Source: an uncultured Pelagibacteraceae bacterium
Lineage (GTDB): Bacteria; Pseudomonadota; Alphaproteobacteria; Pelagibacterales; Pelagibacteraceae
Length of the DNA stretch: 64,000 nt
Assembly: GCA_902523515.1 (NCBI GenBank)
Contig: CABYZT010000001.1
Coordinates: forward strand, 62,001 to 126,000
Direction of reading: 5' to 3'
Positions 8,554 to 18,091 of the stretch are shown piece by piece. The position numbers and the translations under genes are program-made. Under the pieces are notes generated by a model. The model saw nothing but the letters and a program-made list of their open reading frames with translations, ran no database searches and was not told the origin of the DNA. Position 1 is the first letter of the stretch, and every line of letters begins with the position of its first letter.

Positions 8554-10173
8554 TTAAAATTTATAATCAAAATACTTAACCCATTGGTCTAAATATACTT
8601 TCAAACATTTCAATTTTTCCTCATAATTTTTCCATCTATTTATTGAATTAATATACAAAGGCGAAGTTACCTGATTGTAACTAGGAGTAGAGATATCAAT
8701 TCTTTTTTTTGCAGTAAGATGAAAATTTTTAATGTCATCAGACCAGGGAATGTTAATAAATTTAAATATATTTTTTGTTGTTTTTTCAAAATCCAAAACA
8801 ATATTCTCATATTTTATTATATGAAAATTTAATTCGAAATTTTTTCTGTATATTACCCACAATCTCATCACCAAGTCATATAAGTATCCTGAGGTTTCTA
8901 TATTCAAAAAATTTTTCATAGCTGGATTTAATGTAAAATGTTGCATGAAGCAGCTTAAAACAGAGTCATAAGGATGCCTTAAAGCAAAAATAAATTTTGC
9001 TTTAGGAAAAAACCTTACGATTTCACCAACATGAACGATATTTAATGGCAGTTTATCTATTACAATGTTTGCTTTTTTATTGTCTAAAAATTTACTTCTT
9101 TCACTAAAATAAAATTTTTGCATTTCTTTAACATAATTTTCATCCAAGTTTTCAAGGTGATTAAAATTATTTTTTGTTTTTTGTTCTAATTTTATTAGAA
9201 AATTTTTTATTATGGGCTTTTCCTCTAATACTTCTACAGATTTATTTGTTCTAAGAATAGTATCTAAAAGTGTAGTTCCTGATCTAGGAAAACCAATCAA
9301 AAAGATTGGATCAGATATTTTATTATTTTCTAAATTTAGTTTCCATTTTTTAACATTAAAATTCTCAAAAAAATCTATTCTTTGTTTTACATACTTAATA
9401 TAATTTTTTTCATTAATACCATGTCCGTAATACTCGTTAACTGAGTTATTATTAATAGAAAAATAATAAAATGCTTTATTATATTTTTTTAATTGATCAT
9501 AACATTTTGCTAAAACTCCATATCTATGGATATTTTTCTTATACTCCTTTTTATCAAAATTTATATTTTCTAGAAATTTTATTGAATTTTGGTAATTTTT
9601 TTTTTTATATTCATGAATTCCAGAATATAAATTTGTAATATTATTGTCCTTAAAAAAGTTTAGTGCTTTTTTTAAAAGCTCACTATATTTTTCTATTTGA
9701 TTTGATCTGTCATACAAATCAAATAAATTGTTATATGAGGGAAAAAAATTTGGATCTAAATCTATTGATTTTATTAAGTTATATTCTGCTTTTTCAATAA
9801 TATTATTTTTCTTATATAATGTTCCTAGATTAAAGAATGCTAAAGAATTTTTTGAATCAACGTCAATAGCTTTTTTGTATGTTTTAAGTGCTAAATCAAT
9901 ATCTTGATTGTTTTCGTAGGCTACTCCTAAATTATTATAAAGAGAAACAACATTTGGATTTATTTTTTTTGCTTTATTGAAATAAGAAATCGCAGTGTCA
10001 AAATTGCTCAGTTGAGAATTTATAATTGCCAGATTGTAATTTACCTCAAATATATTAGGGTTAATTGAATTAATTTTTTCTAATAATATTTTGCCTTTAT
10101 TATAATTTTTTTTTTTTAGATGATCGTAAGCATTTAAAAGTAGAGATTTTAAATTGATTATTGTATTATCCAT
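8554..10173 (-). CDS. TPR repeat - sulfotransferase fusion protein
   Basis: A 539-residue two-part protein. Residues about 1-250 contain several tetratricopeptide repeats, clearest in NYNLAIINSQLSNFDTAISYFNKA, LYNNLGVAYENNQDIDLALKTYKKA and FFNLGTLYKKNNIIEKAEYNL. Residues about 285-539 form a sulfotransferase domain with the phosphosulfate loop IGFPRSGTTLLDTIL (near 293) and 3'-phosphate motif FALRHPYDSVLS (near 393). The domain belongs to a different branch (PRSGTT type) from the four YPKSGNT copies. The TPR part probably binds a protein or peptide partner, so a protein substrate is possible. No signal peptide is seen. Confidence 0.9.
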   Translation of the reverse strand: MDNTIINLKSLLLNAYDHLKKKNYNKGKILLEKINSINPNIFEVNYNLAIINSQLSNFDTAISYFNKAKKINPNVVSLYNNLGVAYENNQDIDLALKTYKKAIDVDSKNSLAFFNLGTLYKKNNIIEKAEYNLIKSIDLDPNFFPSYNNLFDLYDRSNQIEKYSELLKKALNFFKDNNITNLYSGIHEYKKKNYQNSIKFLENINFDKKEYKKNIHRYGVLAKCYDQLKKYNKAFYYFSINNNSVNEYYGHGINEKNYIKYVKQRIDFFENFNVKKWKLNLENNKISDPIFLIGFPRSGTTLLDTILRTNKSVEVLEEKPIIKNFLIKLEQKTKNNFNHLENLDENYVKEMQKFYFSERSKFLDNKKANIVIDKLPLNIVHVGEIVRFFPKAKFIFALRHPYDSVLSCFMQHFTLNPAMKNFLNIETSGYLYDLVMRLWVIYRKNFELNFHIIKYENIVLDFEKTTKNIFKFINIPWSDDIKNFHLTAKKRIDISTPSYNQVTSPLYINSINRWKNYEEKLKCLKVYLDQWVKYFDYKF

Positions 10174-10208
10174 TTATAAATTATTTTATACAATCAAATT
10201 TAAAATTC

Positions 10209-10853
10209 ATGAAAATAATTGATTTACCAAAAAAAATTCCTGTCTTTCCATTAAGTAATTTTATCATTTTTCCTAAAACAACTGTTCCTCTTAACATTTT
10301 TGAACCTAGATATATTGATATGATCAACGATTGCATGAAGTCAAATAAATTTTTGGGCATGATACAACCAAAAAAAACATTTAATGAAAATGATAAACCT
10401 GATTTGCATGAGGTTGGATGTCTAGGCAAAATAACTACTTTCAAAGAAACTGAAGATGGGCGCTATTTAATTGAATTAAAAGGATTAATAAGATTTAAAA
10501 TGGTTACAGAATTAGAAACATATAAAAAATACAGAGTTTTAGAAACTGATTTTAATTCATATTCAGAGGATCTTAATGAGGATAGACTAGACCTTAAATT
10601 TTCTGATCTTGAATTAATCTTCAAAGATTTAAAATCATTATTTGAAAAAAAAGGATTTATAATAAATTGGAAAGGTTTAGAAAAACAAAGTCTTGGTGAA
10701 ACAATTAATGCACTATCTATGGCATCACCTTTTTCATTAGAAGAAAAACAAATACTGCTCGAAGCTAAAACTTTAGAAGACAGGAAAAAAAAAATATCAG
10801 AAATATTGAAGACTTATTCTCACGATATTTATGAAAATACAACTCTTCAGTAA
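10209..10853 (+). CDS. LON substrate-binding domain protein
   Basis: A 214-residue protein consisting of the N-terminal (substrate-binding) domain of Lon, without ATPase or protease domains. The opening IPVFPLSNFIIFPKTTVPLNIFEPRYIDMINDCM is the family signature, followed by GCLGKITTFKETEDGRYLIELKGLIRF. The C-terminal helix EEKQILLEAKTLEDRKKKISEIL also fits. Stand-alone LON-domain proteins of this size are common in alphaproteobacteria, but their role is unclear. The track start at 10161 is TTG and would overlap the divergent gene; the ATG at 10209 aligns with family starts. Confidence 0.88.
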   Translation: MKIIDLPKKIPVFPLSNFIIFPKTTVPLNIFEPRYIDMINDCMKSNKFLGMIQPKKTFNENDKPDLHEVGCLGKITTFKETEDGRYLIELKGLIRFKMVTELETYKKYRVLETDFNSYSEDLNEDRLDLKFSDLELIFKDLKSLFEKKGFIINWKGLEKQSLGETINALSMASPFSLEEKQILLEAKTLEDRKKKISEILKTYSHDIYENTTLQ

Positions 10854-10854
10854 A

Positions 10855-11931
10855 TCAAATAAAAATTCCTTTATCAGCAATTTTTGTAAATATACTATTT
10901 ATAGGTTTATAATTACCGATAATTTGAACTGATTTACTTAAAAGGTTATTTTGAATTTTTCTTTCAAAATTAAAATATTCATAAACAAAATCAATACTGT
11001 TTGAAAATATAAAATTCATATGTTTAGATTTTTTTTCGAATTCTTTATTTACAGATGAATCAATTGGTAAGCCTGAAGATAATTTATTTTTGATTATTTT
11101 CATAAAAATCATCGTATCTCTAATTGTCATATTAAATCCTTGCCCAGCTAAGGGATGAATTTTATGAATTAAATCACCAAAGGCTAAAACATTTTCTTTA
11201 TAATAAGATCTTAAATTAAAAGATTTTAATTCAGCCAATTCAACTTTTTCGAATTTATTAATTTTATAAACTAAGTTATGAAATTTTATTAATTCATAAA
11301 TATTTTCGTTCTTTTTTAGTTGAGAATTATGAATTGAAAAAACTATAGAAGTTTGAGAATTAGAAATAGGCAAGAATGCGATAGGCCCTTTTTTAGTAAA
11401 AATTTGGACAGCAATATTATTTTTTAATTTTTCATGAGAAATTACAGTAGTATAAGCAATACTGTTATAGCTTTTGATTATTTTTTTTGAAAAAAATTTC
11501 TTCATAATTGGATTATTAAAATCAGTGTTAATAACTAAATCATAATTTTTGCTTAAATTTTTTTTTTTATTAAAAACTTTTGCCTTATAAAATTTATTTT
11601 TATTTAAATTATTTTGTAAAAGATCTTGAAGTTTACTATTCTTTATAATCGAAAAGAGGTATTTCTTTTGATCTTCAAAATTTAATAATTTTTCATTTTT
11701 TAAATTGTCAGTATAAATTTCTATTTTGTTTAATTTCCAAATAAATTTTTCTATATTGAGCATATTGGCATTAAAATATTCGATATTGCTTTTCGAAATT
11801 CCTATTGTTCTAGTCAGATTGCTTTTGGCTTTTTTTTTACTAAAAAAAACATCAACGGCAATTTTCTCTTTAACTAAGGCACTGGCCAAGGTTAAGGCGG
11901 ATAAACTATTACCTATTATACAAAGCTTCAT
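10855..11931 (-). CDS. UbiH/Coq6-type FAD-dependent monooxygenase
   Basis: A 358-residue flavoprotein of the UbiH/UbiF/Coq6 group, which hydroxylates the ubiquinone ring at the membrane. The FAD ribityl motif GDLIHKIHPLAGQGFNMTIRD (GD...HPxxGQG) is clear near residue 265. The N-terminal dinucleotide loop reads IIGNSLSALTLASAL, lacking the usual GxGxxG pattern. The protein is somewhat short for the family (about 390). The ATG at 11931 is chosen because the track start at 11970 is TTG and adds 13 poorly conserved residues. It is convergent with the LON-domain gene and divergent from ftsK. The exact ring position modified cannot be told from sequence. Confidence 0.8.
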   Translation of the reverse strand: MKLCIIGNSLSALTLASALVKEKIAVDVFFSKKKAKSNLTRTIGISKSNIEYFNANMLNIEKFIWKLNKIEIYTDNLKNEKLLNFEDQKKYLFSIIKNSKLQDLLQNNLNKNKFYKAKVFNKKKNLSKNYDLVINTDFNNPIMKKFFSKKIIKSYNSIAYTTVISHEKLKNNIAVQIFTKKGPIAFLPISNSQTSIVFSIHNSQLKKNENIYELIKFHNLVYKINKFEKVELAELKSFNLRSYYKENVLAFGDLIHKIHPLAGQGFNMTIRDTMIFMKIIKNKLSSGLPIDSSVNKEFEKKSKHMNFIFSNSIDFVYEYFNFERKIQNNLLSKSVQIIGNYKPINSIFTKIADKGIFI

Positions 11932-11993
11932 ATTATTTTTAATTTTAACAACAAAAATTAGATGATACAAAGTGGTAAAATTGATTCATAAAT

Positions 11994-14078
11994 ATGGATA
12001 TAAAAAAAACAGCTAATTTGTTTGCTAATTTCACTATTAAAAGGATAGCAGAAATTTTTGGGATAACTATTTTTGGTGCTGGCGTTTTGTTATTATTAGC
12101 ACTATTAACCTATTCACCAGAGGACCCCAATTTCATTTTTCCAGAAAATACAAAAATTGAAAATATTTTGGGTTTTCATGGAAGTTTTATTTCTGATGTA
12201 TTTTTTCAATCAATAGGCCTAGTTTCGTATTTTTTCTCATTTACTTTAATTGTAAGTGGAATCAACATTATAAAAAGCAAAGAATTTTTTTTAATTTTTG
12301 AAAATATATTCTTCGCGATAATTTATTCTATACTAGGTACTTTATTTTTTGCGTATTTTTATTCAGAAGCTTTTACTCTGTACATAAATGGCAACGGGGG
12401 CTTTATAGGTAATTATTTAAATCAAACATTTTTAAATTCAGTAATTTCAATTAACGAAGTAATATTTTACTATTTATTAATTTTTTTAAGTATTTTTTTA
12501 TTTTTAATAAGTATTAATTTTCATCCAATAAAATTTTATAAATTAATTAAAAATTTAAACCGAATTTTTACAAAAAAAGAAGGGAAAAATTATACTGATA
12601 AAAGTGAAGTAATCAGTGAATATATCCCTCAAGAAGAAATAAAAAATCTTATTCAAGAGGATTTACCTTTTATAAAGGCTGAGAGTAAAAGTAAAAATAC
12701 AAATAAATTTAAATTACCATACTTAGATTTATTGAAAACGCCTTCTAAAAAAGAAAGAGAAAATCTTGAAAAAAGCGAAACACAAGATACTGAATTTTTA
12801 GAAAAAATTCTCTTAGATTTTGGTGTTAATGGCAATATCAAGAAAGTAAGCCATGGACCAGTAGTAACTTTAAATGAATTTGAACCAGCAGCTGGTGTTA
12901 AAGTTTCAAAAATAATTAATTTATCTGATGACATTGCAAGAAATACCAGTTCAGAGTCTGCAAGAATAGCTACAATACCAGGAAGCAATACTGTTGGCAT
13001 TGAACTACCAAACAATGTTAGAGAAAATGTTTATCTAAGTGAAATTTTAAACAACCCTAATTTCAAAAAAAGAGACATAAAATTGCCGATCGCATTAGGA
13101 AAAAGTATTTCAGGTGAACCTATAGTCGGAGACTTATCATCAATGCCCCATCTACTTATTGCAGGTACAACAGGGTCAGGAAAATCAGTATGTATCAATA
13201 CTATAATTTTGTCTCTTCTCTATCGACATACACCTGAAAAATGTAAATTTATTTTAATAGATCCAAAAATGCTCGAACTTTCAACATATGAAGGAATTCC
13301 ACATTTATTGTGTCCTGTAATAACAGAAGCTAAAAAAGCTGCGTCTGTTCTTGGTTGGGTGGTTAAGGAAATGGAGAGCAGATATAGACTTATGACTAAA
13401 GAAGGAGTCAGAAACATCGATAGCTATAATACAAAGCACAAACTACCAATGCCCTATATAGTTGTTGTTGTTGATGAAATGTCAGATTTAATGCTGGTAG
13501 CAGGCAAAGAAATTGAGAACTATATCCAAAAATTATCACAAATGGCAAGAGCAGCAGGGATTCATATTATTATGGCCACTCAAAGACCTAGTGTTGATGT
13601 AATCACTGGAACAATTAAAGCAAATTTTCCAACAAGGATATCATTCCAAGTTACTTCAAAAATAGATAGTAGAACAATTTTAGGTGAACAAGGAGCAGAG
13701 CAGTTACTAGGAAAAGGTGATATGCTATACATGTCCTCAGCTAATCGTATAGTAAGAATTCATGCTCCTTTCGTATCAGATGGTGAAATTGAACAAATAA
13801 ACAATTTTTTAAGATCACAGGCTGAACCTGATTATGTTGATGAAATTTTAAATTTTGCAGATGAAAAGGAGATGGGTGATAACCAAAATCTAGGTGATAA
13901 AGACGAACTCTATCAACAAGCTTTAGAAATTATAAGATCAGAGGGAAAAGCTTCCACTTCCTTTTTACAAAGGAAACTGCAAATTGGTTACAACAGAGCT
14001 GCGAGAATTATTGATATGATGGAGTCTGATGGAATTGTAAGTAAAGCTAATCATGTTGGTAAAAGAGACGTTCTCTGA
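11994..14078 (+). CDS. ftsK: DNA translocase FtsK
   Basis: A 694-residue septal DNA pump that moves chromosome termini apart and activates dimer resolution. Four membrane helices occupy about residues 20-175, followed by a short linker. The motor domain has Walker A GTTGSGKSV near residue 390 and Walker B IVVVVDEMSDLM near 490. The C-terminal gamma winged helix (DELYQQALEIIRSEGKASTSFLQRKLQIGYNRAARIIDMME), which reads KOPS-type DNA signals, is complete. The linker is short compared with E. coli FtsK, as is usual in alphaproteobacteria. The TGA overlaps the lolA ATG (TGATG), indicating coupling. Confidence 0.97.
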   Translation: MDIKKTANLFANFTIKRIAEIFGITIFGAGVLLLLALLTYSPEDPNFIFPENTKIENILGFHGSFISDVFFQSIGLVSYFFSFTLIVSGINIIKSKEFFLIFENIFFAIIYSILGTLFFAYFYSEAFTLYINGNGGFIGNYLNQTFLNSVISINEVIFYYLLIFLSIFLFLISINFHPIKFYKLIKNLNRIFTKKEGKNYTDKSEVISEYIPQEEIKNLIQEDLPFIKAESKSKNTNKFKLPYLDLLKTPSKKERENLEKSETQDTEFLEKILLDFGVNGNIKKVSHGPVVTLNEFEPAAGVKVSKIINLSDDIARNTSSESARIATIPGSNTVGIELPNNVRENVYLSEILNNPNFKKRDIKLPIALGKSISGEPIVGDLSSMPHLLIAGTTGSGKSVCINTIILSLLYRHTPEKCKFILIDPKMLELSTYEGIPHLLCPVITEAKKAASVLGWVVKEMESRYRLMTKEGVRNIDSYNTKHKLPMPYIVVVVDEMSDLMLVAGKEIENYIQKLSQMARAAGIHIIMATQRPSVDVITGTIKANFPTRISFQVTSKIDSRTILGEQGAEQLLGKGDMLYMSSANRIVRIHAPFVSDGEIEQINNFLRSQAEPDYVDEILNFADEKEMGDNQNLGDKDELYQQALEIIRSEGKASTSFLQRKLQIGYNRAARIIDMMESDGIVSKANHVGKRDVL

Positions 14079-14626
14079 TGTTAAGGTTTTTCTTAGTAAT
14101 AATTTTCTTTTTTTTAACATTTAATTCTAATGCTGATGTTAAAAAAAAAATTATTCAAAATCTTGAAAATACTAAAAATTTAGATTTTAAATTTGAACAA
14201 AATGTTAATGGCAAAATAGAGAATGGTAATTGCACGATAGAATATCCAAGAAAAATATTTTGTGAATATGCAAGAAGTAACAATAAAATTTTAGTTTCGA
14301 ATGGAAAATCTTTAGTTATTAAAACTATTTCGAGCTATTATCGGTATCCTTTAGAAAAAACCCCCCTGAAGGTTATTTTAGATAAAAGTATTCTAATCAA
14401 GAAAATTAAATCCTTAAAAGAAAGAACAATCGATAATAATCTAATTAATTTTACAATTTTAGAAAATGATAACGAAATAAATATATTTTTTGACAAACAA
14501 AGTTATGATTTAATTGGTTGGCAAAACACAGACATGTATCAAAATTTTAATATTACCTTCCTTTCATCCATTAGAAAAAACAGGGTACTGTCTAAGAACT
14601 TGTTTAATATACCTGCTCGAAATTAA
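14078..14626 (+). CDS. lolA: Outer-membrane lipoprotein carrier LolA
   Basis: A 182-residue periplasmic protein with a signal peptide (about residues 1-19, ending SNADV). LolA shuttles lipoproteins from the LolCDE complex to the outer membrane. Family features are the segment LDFKFEQNVNGKIENGNCTIEYPRKIFCEY, the repeated strand pattern and the late IGWQNTDMYQN region that aligns with LolA. Pairing directly after ftsK is the conserved alphaproteobacterial arrangement, and the genes overlap by one base. The 3' end overlaps the convergent GNAT gene by four bases. Confidence 0.88.
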   Translation: MLRFFLVIIFFFLTFNSNADVKKKIIQNLENTKNLDFKFEQNVNGKIENGNCTIEYPRKIFCEYARSNNKILVSNGKSLVIKTISSYYRYPLEKTPLKVILDKSILIKKIKSLKERTIDNNLINFTILENDNEINIFFDKQSYDLIGWQNTDMYQNFNITFLSSIRKNRVLSKNLFNIPARN

Positions 14627-15126
14627 ATATTTAATATTTCAGTTTTAAATATTTTCATACCTCTTGAAATATAATTGTTTAAAGCATTTTTATGATCTAA
14701 AGAACAAGTATGTACCCAAACTCTTTTGGTATCGTTTATAAAGGATTTTTTAATGGCTTCTGATAATAAAAAGGATCCTAATTTTTTGTTTTGATATTCT
14801 TCTAAAATACCAAAATATGCAATTTCTGTTTCATTATTTTCTGGATGAAAAATTAATTCAAAAAATCCTGCTAAATCATCCTTATGTTTTAAAACATATG
14901 AATTAACATTTTTAGAGGAAACGTAATTAATCCATTTTTCTTCTGACCAAGTAAGTCTGTCTACCCATTTATGATTTTTACCTATATTTTTATAAAAAAA
15001 TTTATTTAATTGAAAATTAATCGGATCAATTAAACTCAAAGAATAATCTTCTAATGGTTTATTTCCCTCTTTAAGATCTTTGAGTGAATTAATTTCAAGA
15101 TAATTTCTTTTAACTTCCTCAGTCAC
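14623..15126 (-). CDS. GNAT family N-acetyltransferase
   Basis: A 167-residue GNAT-fold protein. The acetyl-CoA binding segment is EEYQNKKLGSFLLSEAIKKSF, close to the Q/RxxGxG/A signature, preceded by the strand NNETEIAYFGILEE. The ending HKNALNNYISRGMKIFKTE is the common GNAT C-terminus. The substrate is unknown. The start is GTG at 15126, overlapping the TGA of the HIT gene (GTGA), so it is probably the last gene of the his operon. Lack of a better ATG supports this start. Confidence 0.85.
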   Translation of the reverse strand: MTEEVKRNYLEINSLKDLKEGNKPLEDYSLSLIDPINFQLNKFFYKNIGKNHKWVDRLTWSEEKWINYVSSKNVNSYVLKHKDDLAGFFELIFHPENNETEIAYFGILEEYQNKKLGSFLLSEAIKKSFINDTKRVWVHTCSLDHKNALNNYISRGMKIFKTEILNI

Positions 15127-15488
15127 TCAACCATTTTTCCTACTCGTTCACCTCCAAAAAGATGAAAGTGTAAATGGGGAACTTCTTGTCCACCATAATC
15201 ACTGATATTTACTAAAGCTCTATATCCCTGTCCTACATCTGTTGAAATACCAAGCTTTTTAGCAACTATATTAATGCCTTTTAATAATCCAACCATCTCT
15301 TCTGAAGAAGCATTCAGACTAAAATCATCTAAATCAATATATTTACCTTTAGGAATAACTAAAGCATGAATTTTTTTTTGTGGATTGATATCGTGAAATG
15401 ACAAAACAAAATCATCCTCGTAAATCTTATTACAAGGAATTTCTCCACGTAAAATTTTTGCAAAAATATTATTTTGGTCGTAACTCAT
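15123..15488 (-). CDS. hinT: Histidine triad (HIT) nucleotide hydrolase
   Basis: A 121-residue HIT protein of the HinT/PKCI branch, which hydrolyses AMP-linked phosphoramidates. The active-site triad VPHLHFHLFGG is near residue 108, and the N-terminal NIFAKILRGEIPCNKIYEDD is typical of HinT. Its ATG overlaps the hisE stop (ATGA) and its stop overlaps the GNAT start, so it is translated within the his transcript. The hisE-hinT neighbourhood is common in alphaproteobacteria. Confidence 0.94.
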   Translation of the reverse strand: MSYDQNNIFAKILRGEIPCNKIYEDDFVLSFHDINPQKKIHALVIPKGKYIDLDDFSLNASSEEMVGLLKGINIVAKKLGISTDVGQGYRALVNISDYGGQEVPHLHFHLFGGERVGKMVE

Positions 15489-15757
15489 TTTTTTCTTTTT
15501 TCTAACTCCGACATTACTTCTTCAATTTTTACATTATTAGCCTCTAAATACATTAGCAAATGGTAAAATACATCTGCAGCTTCGTGAATTTTATTGGAAT
15601 TTTCCTCTACTGCTTCTATCAATTCATTAACTTCTTCTAAAACTTTTGCCTTGCTTAACGATTTATCTGCAAGCAACTTGTTAGTGTATGAACCTTCAAC
15701 AGGTGAAAATTTTCTCTCTCTTGCAAGTTTTATTAAGTTTTCTAATGTATTAAGCAT
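15485..15757 (-). CDS. hisE: Phosphoribosyl-ATP diphosphatase
   Basis: A 90-residue all-alpha pyrophosphohydrolase for the second step of histidine synthesis. The motif KVLEEVNELIEAVEE followed by HEAADVFYHLLMYLEANN shows the ExxE...ExxD metal-binding residues of the MazG-like fold. It is stand-alone, not fused to hisI. It sits one base after hisF and overlaps the HIT gene by four bases. Confidence 0.95.
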   Translation of the reverse strand: MLNTLENLIKLARERKFSPVEGSYTNKLLADKSLSKAKVLEEVNELIEAVEENSNKIHEAADVFYHLLMYLEANNVKIEEVMSELEKRKK

Positions 15758-15758
15758 A

Positions 15759-16514
15759 TTAAATTCTAACAGGAATTCCTTTTGAATCCAAATAATCCTT
15801 AGCTTCTTTTATGGAATACTTGCCATAGTGAAATATTGATGCTGCCAAAACTGCACTTGCATTTCCTAATTTAATTCCATCTACTAAATGATCTAAATTT
15901 CCAACTCCACCAGATGCAATTACTGGAATATTTACTTTTGAAGATATCTTAGACATTAAATCAATATCATAACCAACTTGAGTACCATCTCTATCCATAG
16001 AAGTAACTAGAAGCTCGCCTGCTCCACTATCTTCCATTTTTTTTGCAAATAATAGTGCGTCAATACCAGTATTATTTCTTCCGCCATGGGTGAAAATTCC
16101 CCATTTATCTCCATTTTTTTTAGCGTCTATCGCTACCACAATACATTGTGACCCAAATTTTTTAGAACTTTCTACTACTACTTCTGGATTTTGTACTGCA
16201 GCAGTATTGATTGATACTTTATCTGCACCACAATTTAGTAGTTTATTGATATCCTCAACACTTCTAACGCCACCTCCAACAGTCAGAGGAACAAAGCATT
16301 TCTTTGAGGTTTTTTCTACAACATCATAAATTGTATCTCTATTTTCATTTGAAGCTGTAATATCTAAAAAACAAATTTCATCCGCTCCACCATCAGAATA
16401 AATTTTTGCCTGTTCAACAGGATCACCAGCGTCTTTTAAATCAACAAAATTAATACCTTTAACTACACGTCCATTTTTAACATCCAAACAAGGTATTATT
16501 CTATTCTTAAGCAT
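15759..16514 (-). CDS. hisF: Imidazole glycerol phosphate synthase, cyclase subunit
   Basis: A 251-residue TIM barrel that joins ammonia from HisH to PRFAR, giving IGP and AICAR. Catalytic aspartates are in [14 protein letters not shown] (D11) and [10 protein letters not shown] (near 130). The phosphate loops TVGGGVRS and [11 protein letters not shown] are intact. Length is normal. It overlaps hisA by eight bases and works in complex with HisH encoded upstream in the same operon. Confidence 0.97.
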   Translation of the reverse strand: MLKNRIIPCLDVKNGRVVKGINFVDLKDAGDPVEQAKIYSDGGADEICFLDITASNENRDTIYDVVEKTSKKCFVPLTVGGGVRSVEDINKLLNCGADKVSINTAAVQNPEVVVESSKKFGSQCIVVAIDAKKNGDKWGIFTHGGRNNTGIDALLFAKKMEDSGAGELLVTSMDRDGTQVGYDIDLMSKISSKVNIPVIASGGVGNLDHLVDGIKLGNASAVLAASIFHYGKYSIKEAKDYLDSKGIPVRI

Positions 16515-17232
16515 CTAATTCCTTAACTAATTCATTTAACTTAATATCACCATCATAGATAGCTTTTCCAACTATAATGCCTTCAATATTTTTATTGTTT
16601 AATTCTTTCGCTTTTTTAATGTCATCAATTGACGAAACTCCACCAGATATAATTACAGGACAATTAGAAGTATTAGCAACTTTTAATGTCTCTTCAAAAT
16701 TAGGACTTTGCTTCGTTCCATCTCTATTAATATCAGTATAAATCAATCTACTTGCACCATAATCATTTACTTCTTTCAAGTAATCCAAAGTTGATTGATT
16801 TGAATTTTCTTTCCAGCCTGAGACTAATAAATATCCATGTTTAGCATCCAAACCTAAAGCAATTTTATTTGGAAATTTTTCACAAGCTCCTTTTAAAAAA
16901 TTTTTATCTTTTATGGCGGCACTTCCTAAAATAACTTTTTCAACACCAGCATCAGTATATTTCTGAATACTTTCAAAATTTCTGATACCTCCGCCAATTT
17001 CGATTTTAAGATCAAATTTTTTTACTATTTCTTGAATAATATCTAAATTATCTGTTTCTCCTGTTAAAGCTCCATCTAAATCAACTATATGTAAGTTTTT
17101 AAAACCATGATCTTTGTATTTCCCAGCTTGTTCAACTGGAGTTATTTCATATTCAGTTTTGTTATCAAAGTCTCCTTTGACTAATCTCACACACTTTTTA
17201 TCTTTAATATCTATCGCTGGAAAAATCTTCAT
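16507..17232 (-). CDS. hisA: ProFAR isomerase HisA
   Basis: A 241-residue TIM-barrel isomerase for the fourth histidine step. Catalytic acids lie in [14 protein letters not shown] (D8) and [11 protein letters not shown] (near 130), and the phosphate loops EIGGGIRN and IISGGVSSI are present. It follows the fkbM-like gene by three bases and overlaps hisF. The AICAR released by HisHF feeds purine synthesis by PurH, encoded about 10 kb away. Confidence 0.96.
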   Translation of the reverse strand: MKIFPAIDIKDKKCVRLVKGDFDNKTEYEITPVEQAGKYKDHGFKNLHIVDLDGALTGETDNLDIIQEIVKKFDLKIEIGGGIRNFESIQKYTDAGVEKVILGSAAIKDKNFLKGACEKFPNKIALGLDAKHGYLLVSGWKENSNQSTLDYLKEVNDYGASRLIYTDINRDGTKQSPNFEETLKVANTSNCPVIISGGVSSIDDIKKAKELNNKNIEGIIVGKAIYDGDIKLNELVKELDA

Positions 17233-17235
17233 TTA

Positions 17236-18090
17236 TCAAAATTTAAAATACTCGTTGTTATAAAATATTTCATCTTGCCCAATTCTATCAAAGTAAGTAA
17301 AATTTTTAGCTTCAAAAAAATTTTTAAAATTTTGTTCTTTTGGTATATTGTTCTCTACGGAAATAACTTTGATGTTGTTAATTTTAAAGTCTATTGATTT
17401 TAATAAATTCATTTCTCCTCCCTCAATATCTATAGATAGATAATCTATATCTATATTTTTGGGTATTATTTCTTCAAAAGTAATGGTTTTGAGATTTATG
17501 GATTTAGTTTTGCTTAATTGATTTTTTGAAATAATGTTAATATTTCTCTTAAATGAATTATCATTAATCCCACTCATCTGAGTAAGACCCTCTGTTACTT
17601 CAATAAATTCAACGTCTTTTACCTCGTCACTAATTGCATTATTTAGAACTTTACACTTCCTATTTTTTTTTAATTTTTCAAATTGAATTTTTGAGGGCTC
17701 AATAGCAATTCCATCCCAATTTAGAAATCTTTCAAAATGATAACAATTACTTCCATTAATTCCATCGTAAGCGCCTATCTCAACAAAAAATCCATTTTTT
17801 TTTCTATCAAAAAATTTTTTTTTAATAATTTTGTCTTGTCCTGCTTGTGATGTGTATTTTTCATTCCAAAAAAAAGATCTTTCACAATCCCAAATTTTTT
17901 GTCTTATCATACCCCTATAAGCATGTTCGTTTGTGCTAGCATAAATATTTGGTACATGTTCTAATAATTCTGAATAAATTTTATGAGCATGAATTTTACC
18001 CTCAAGATTATCATTAAAAAGTTGATCTCCTTTTTTCATTAAATCATTCAAATTTTTTCCAACAAAGAAACTTAAGTCTATGTTTTTCAT
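17236..18090 (-). CDS. FkbM family methyltransferase inside the his operon
   Basis: A 284-residue SAM-dependent methyltransferase of the FkbM group. The core begins with SQAGQDKIIKKKFFDRKKNGFFVEIGAYDGINGSN (SAM motif I near residue 102), followed by WDGIAIEPSKIQFEKLKKN and IDYLSIDIEGGEMNLLKSIDF. Residues 1-75 form a helical N-terminal extension of unknown role. FkbM enzymes usually O-methylate sugars or other surface molecules. It sits between hisH and hisA with gaps of only one and three bases, so it must share the operon transcript, yet it has no known part in histidine synthesis. This looks like an insertion of an accessory gene. Confidence 0.9.
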   Translation of the reverse strand: MKNIDLSFFVGKNLNDLMKKGDQLFNDNLEGKIHAHKIYSELLEHVPNIYASTNEHAYRGMIRQKIWDCERSFFWNEKYTSQAGQDKIIKKKFFDRKKNGFFVEIGAYDGINGSNCYHFERFLNWDGIAIEPSKIQFEKLKKNRKCKVLNNAISDEVKDVEFIEVTEGLTQMSGINDNSFKRNINIISKNQLSKTKSINLKTITFEEIIPKNIDIDYLSIDIEGGEMNLLKSIDFKINNIKVISVENNIPKEQNFKNFFEAKNFTYFDRIGQDEIFYNNEYFKF

Positions 18091-18091
18091 T

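Noticed and set aside
9600-10120. Poly-A and poly-T runs as possible frameshift or slippage sites
   Set aside because: Homopolymer runs are common across this AT-rich DNA and all affected reading frames are intact.
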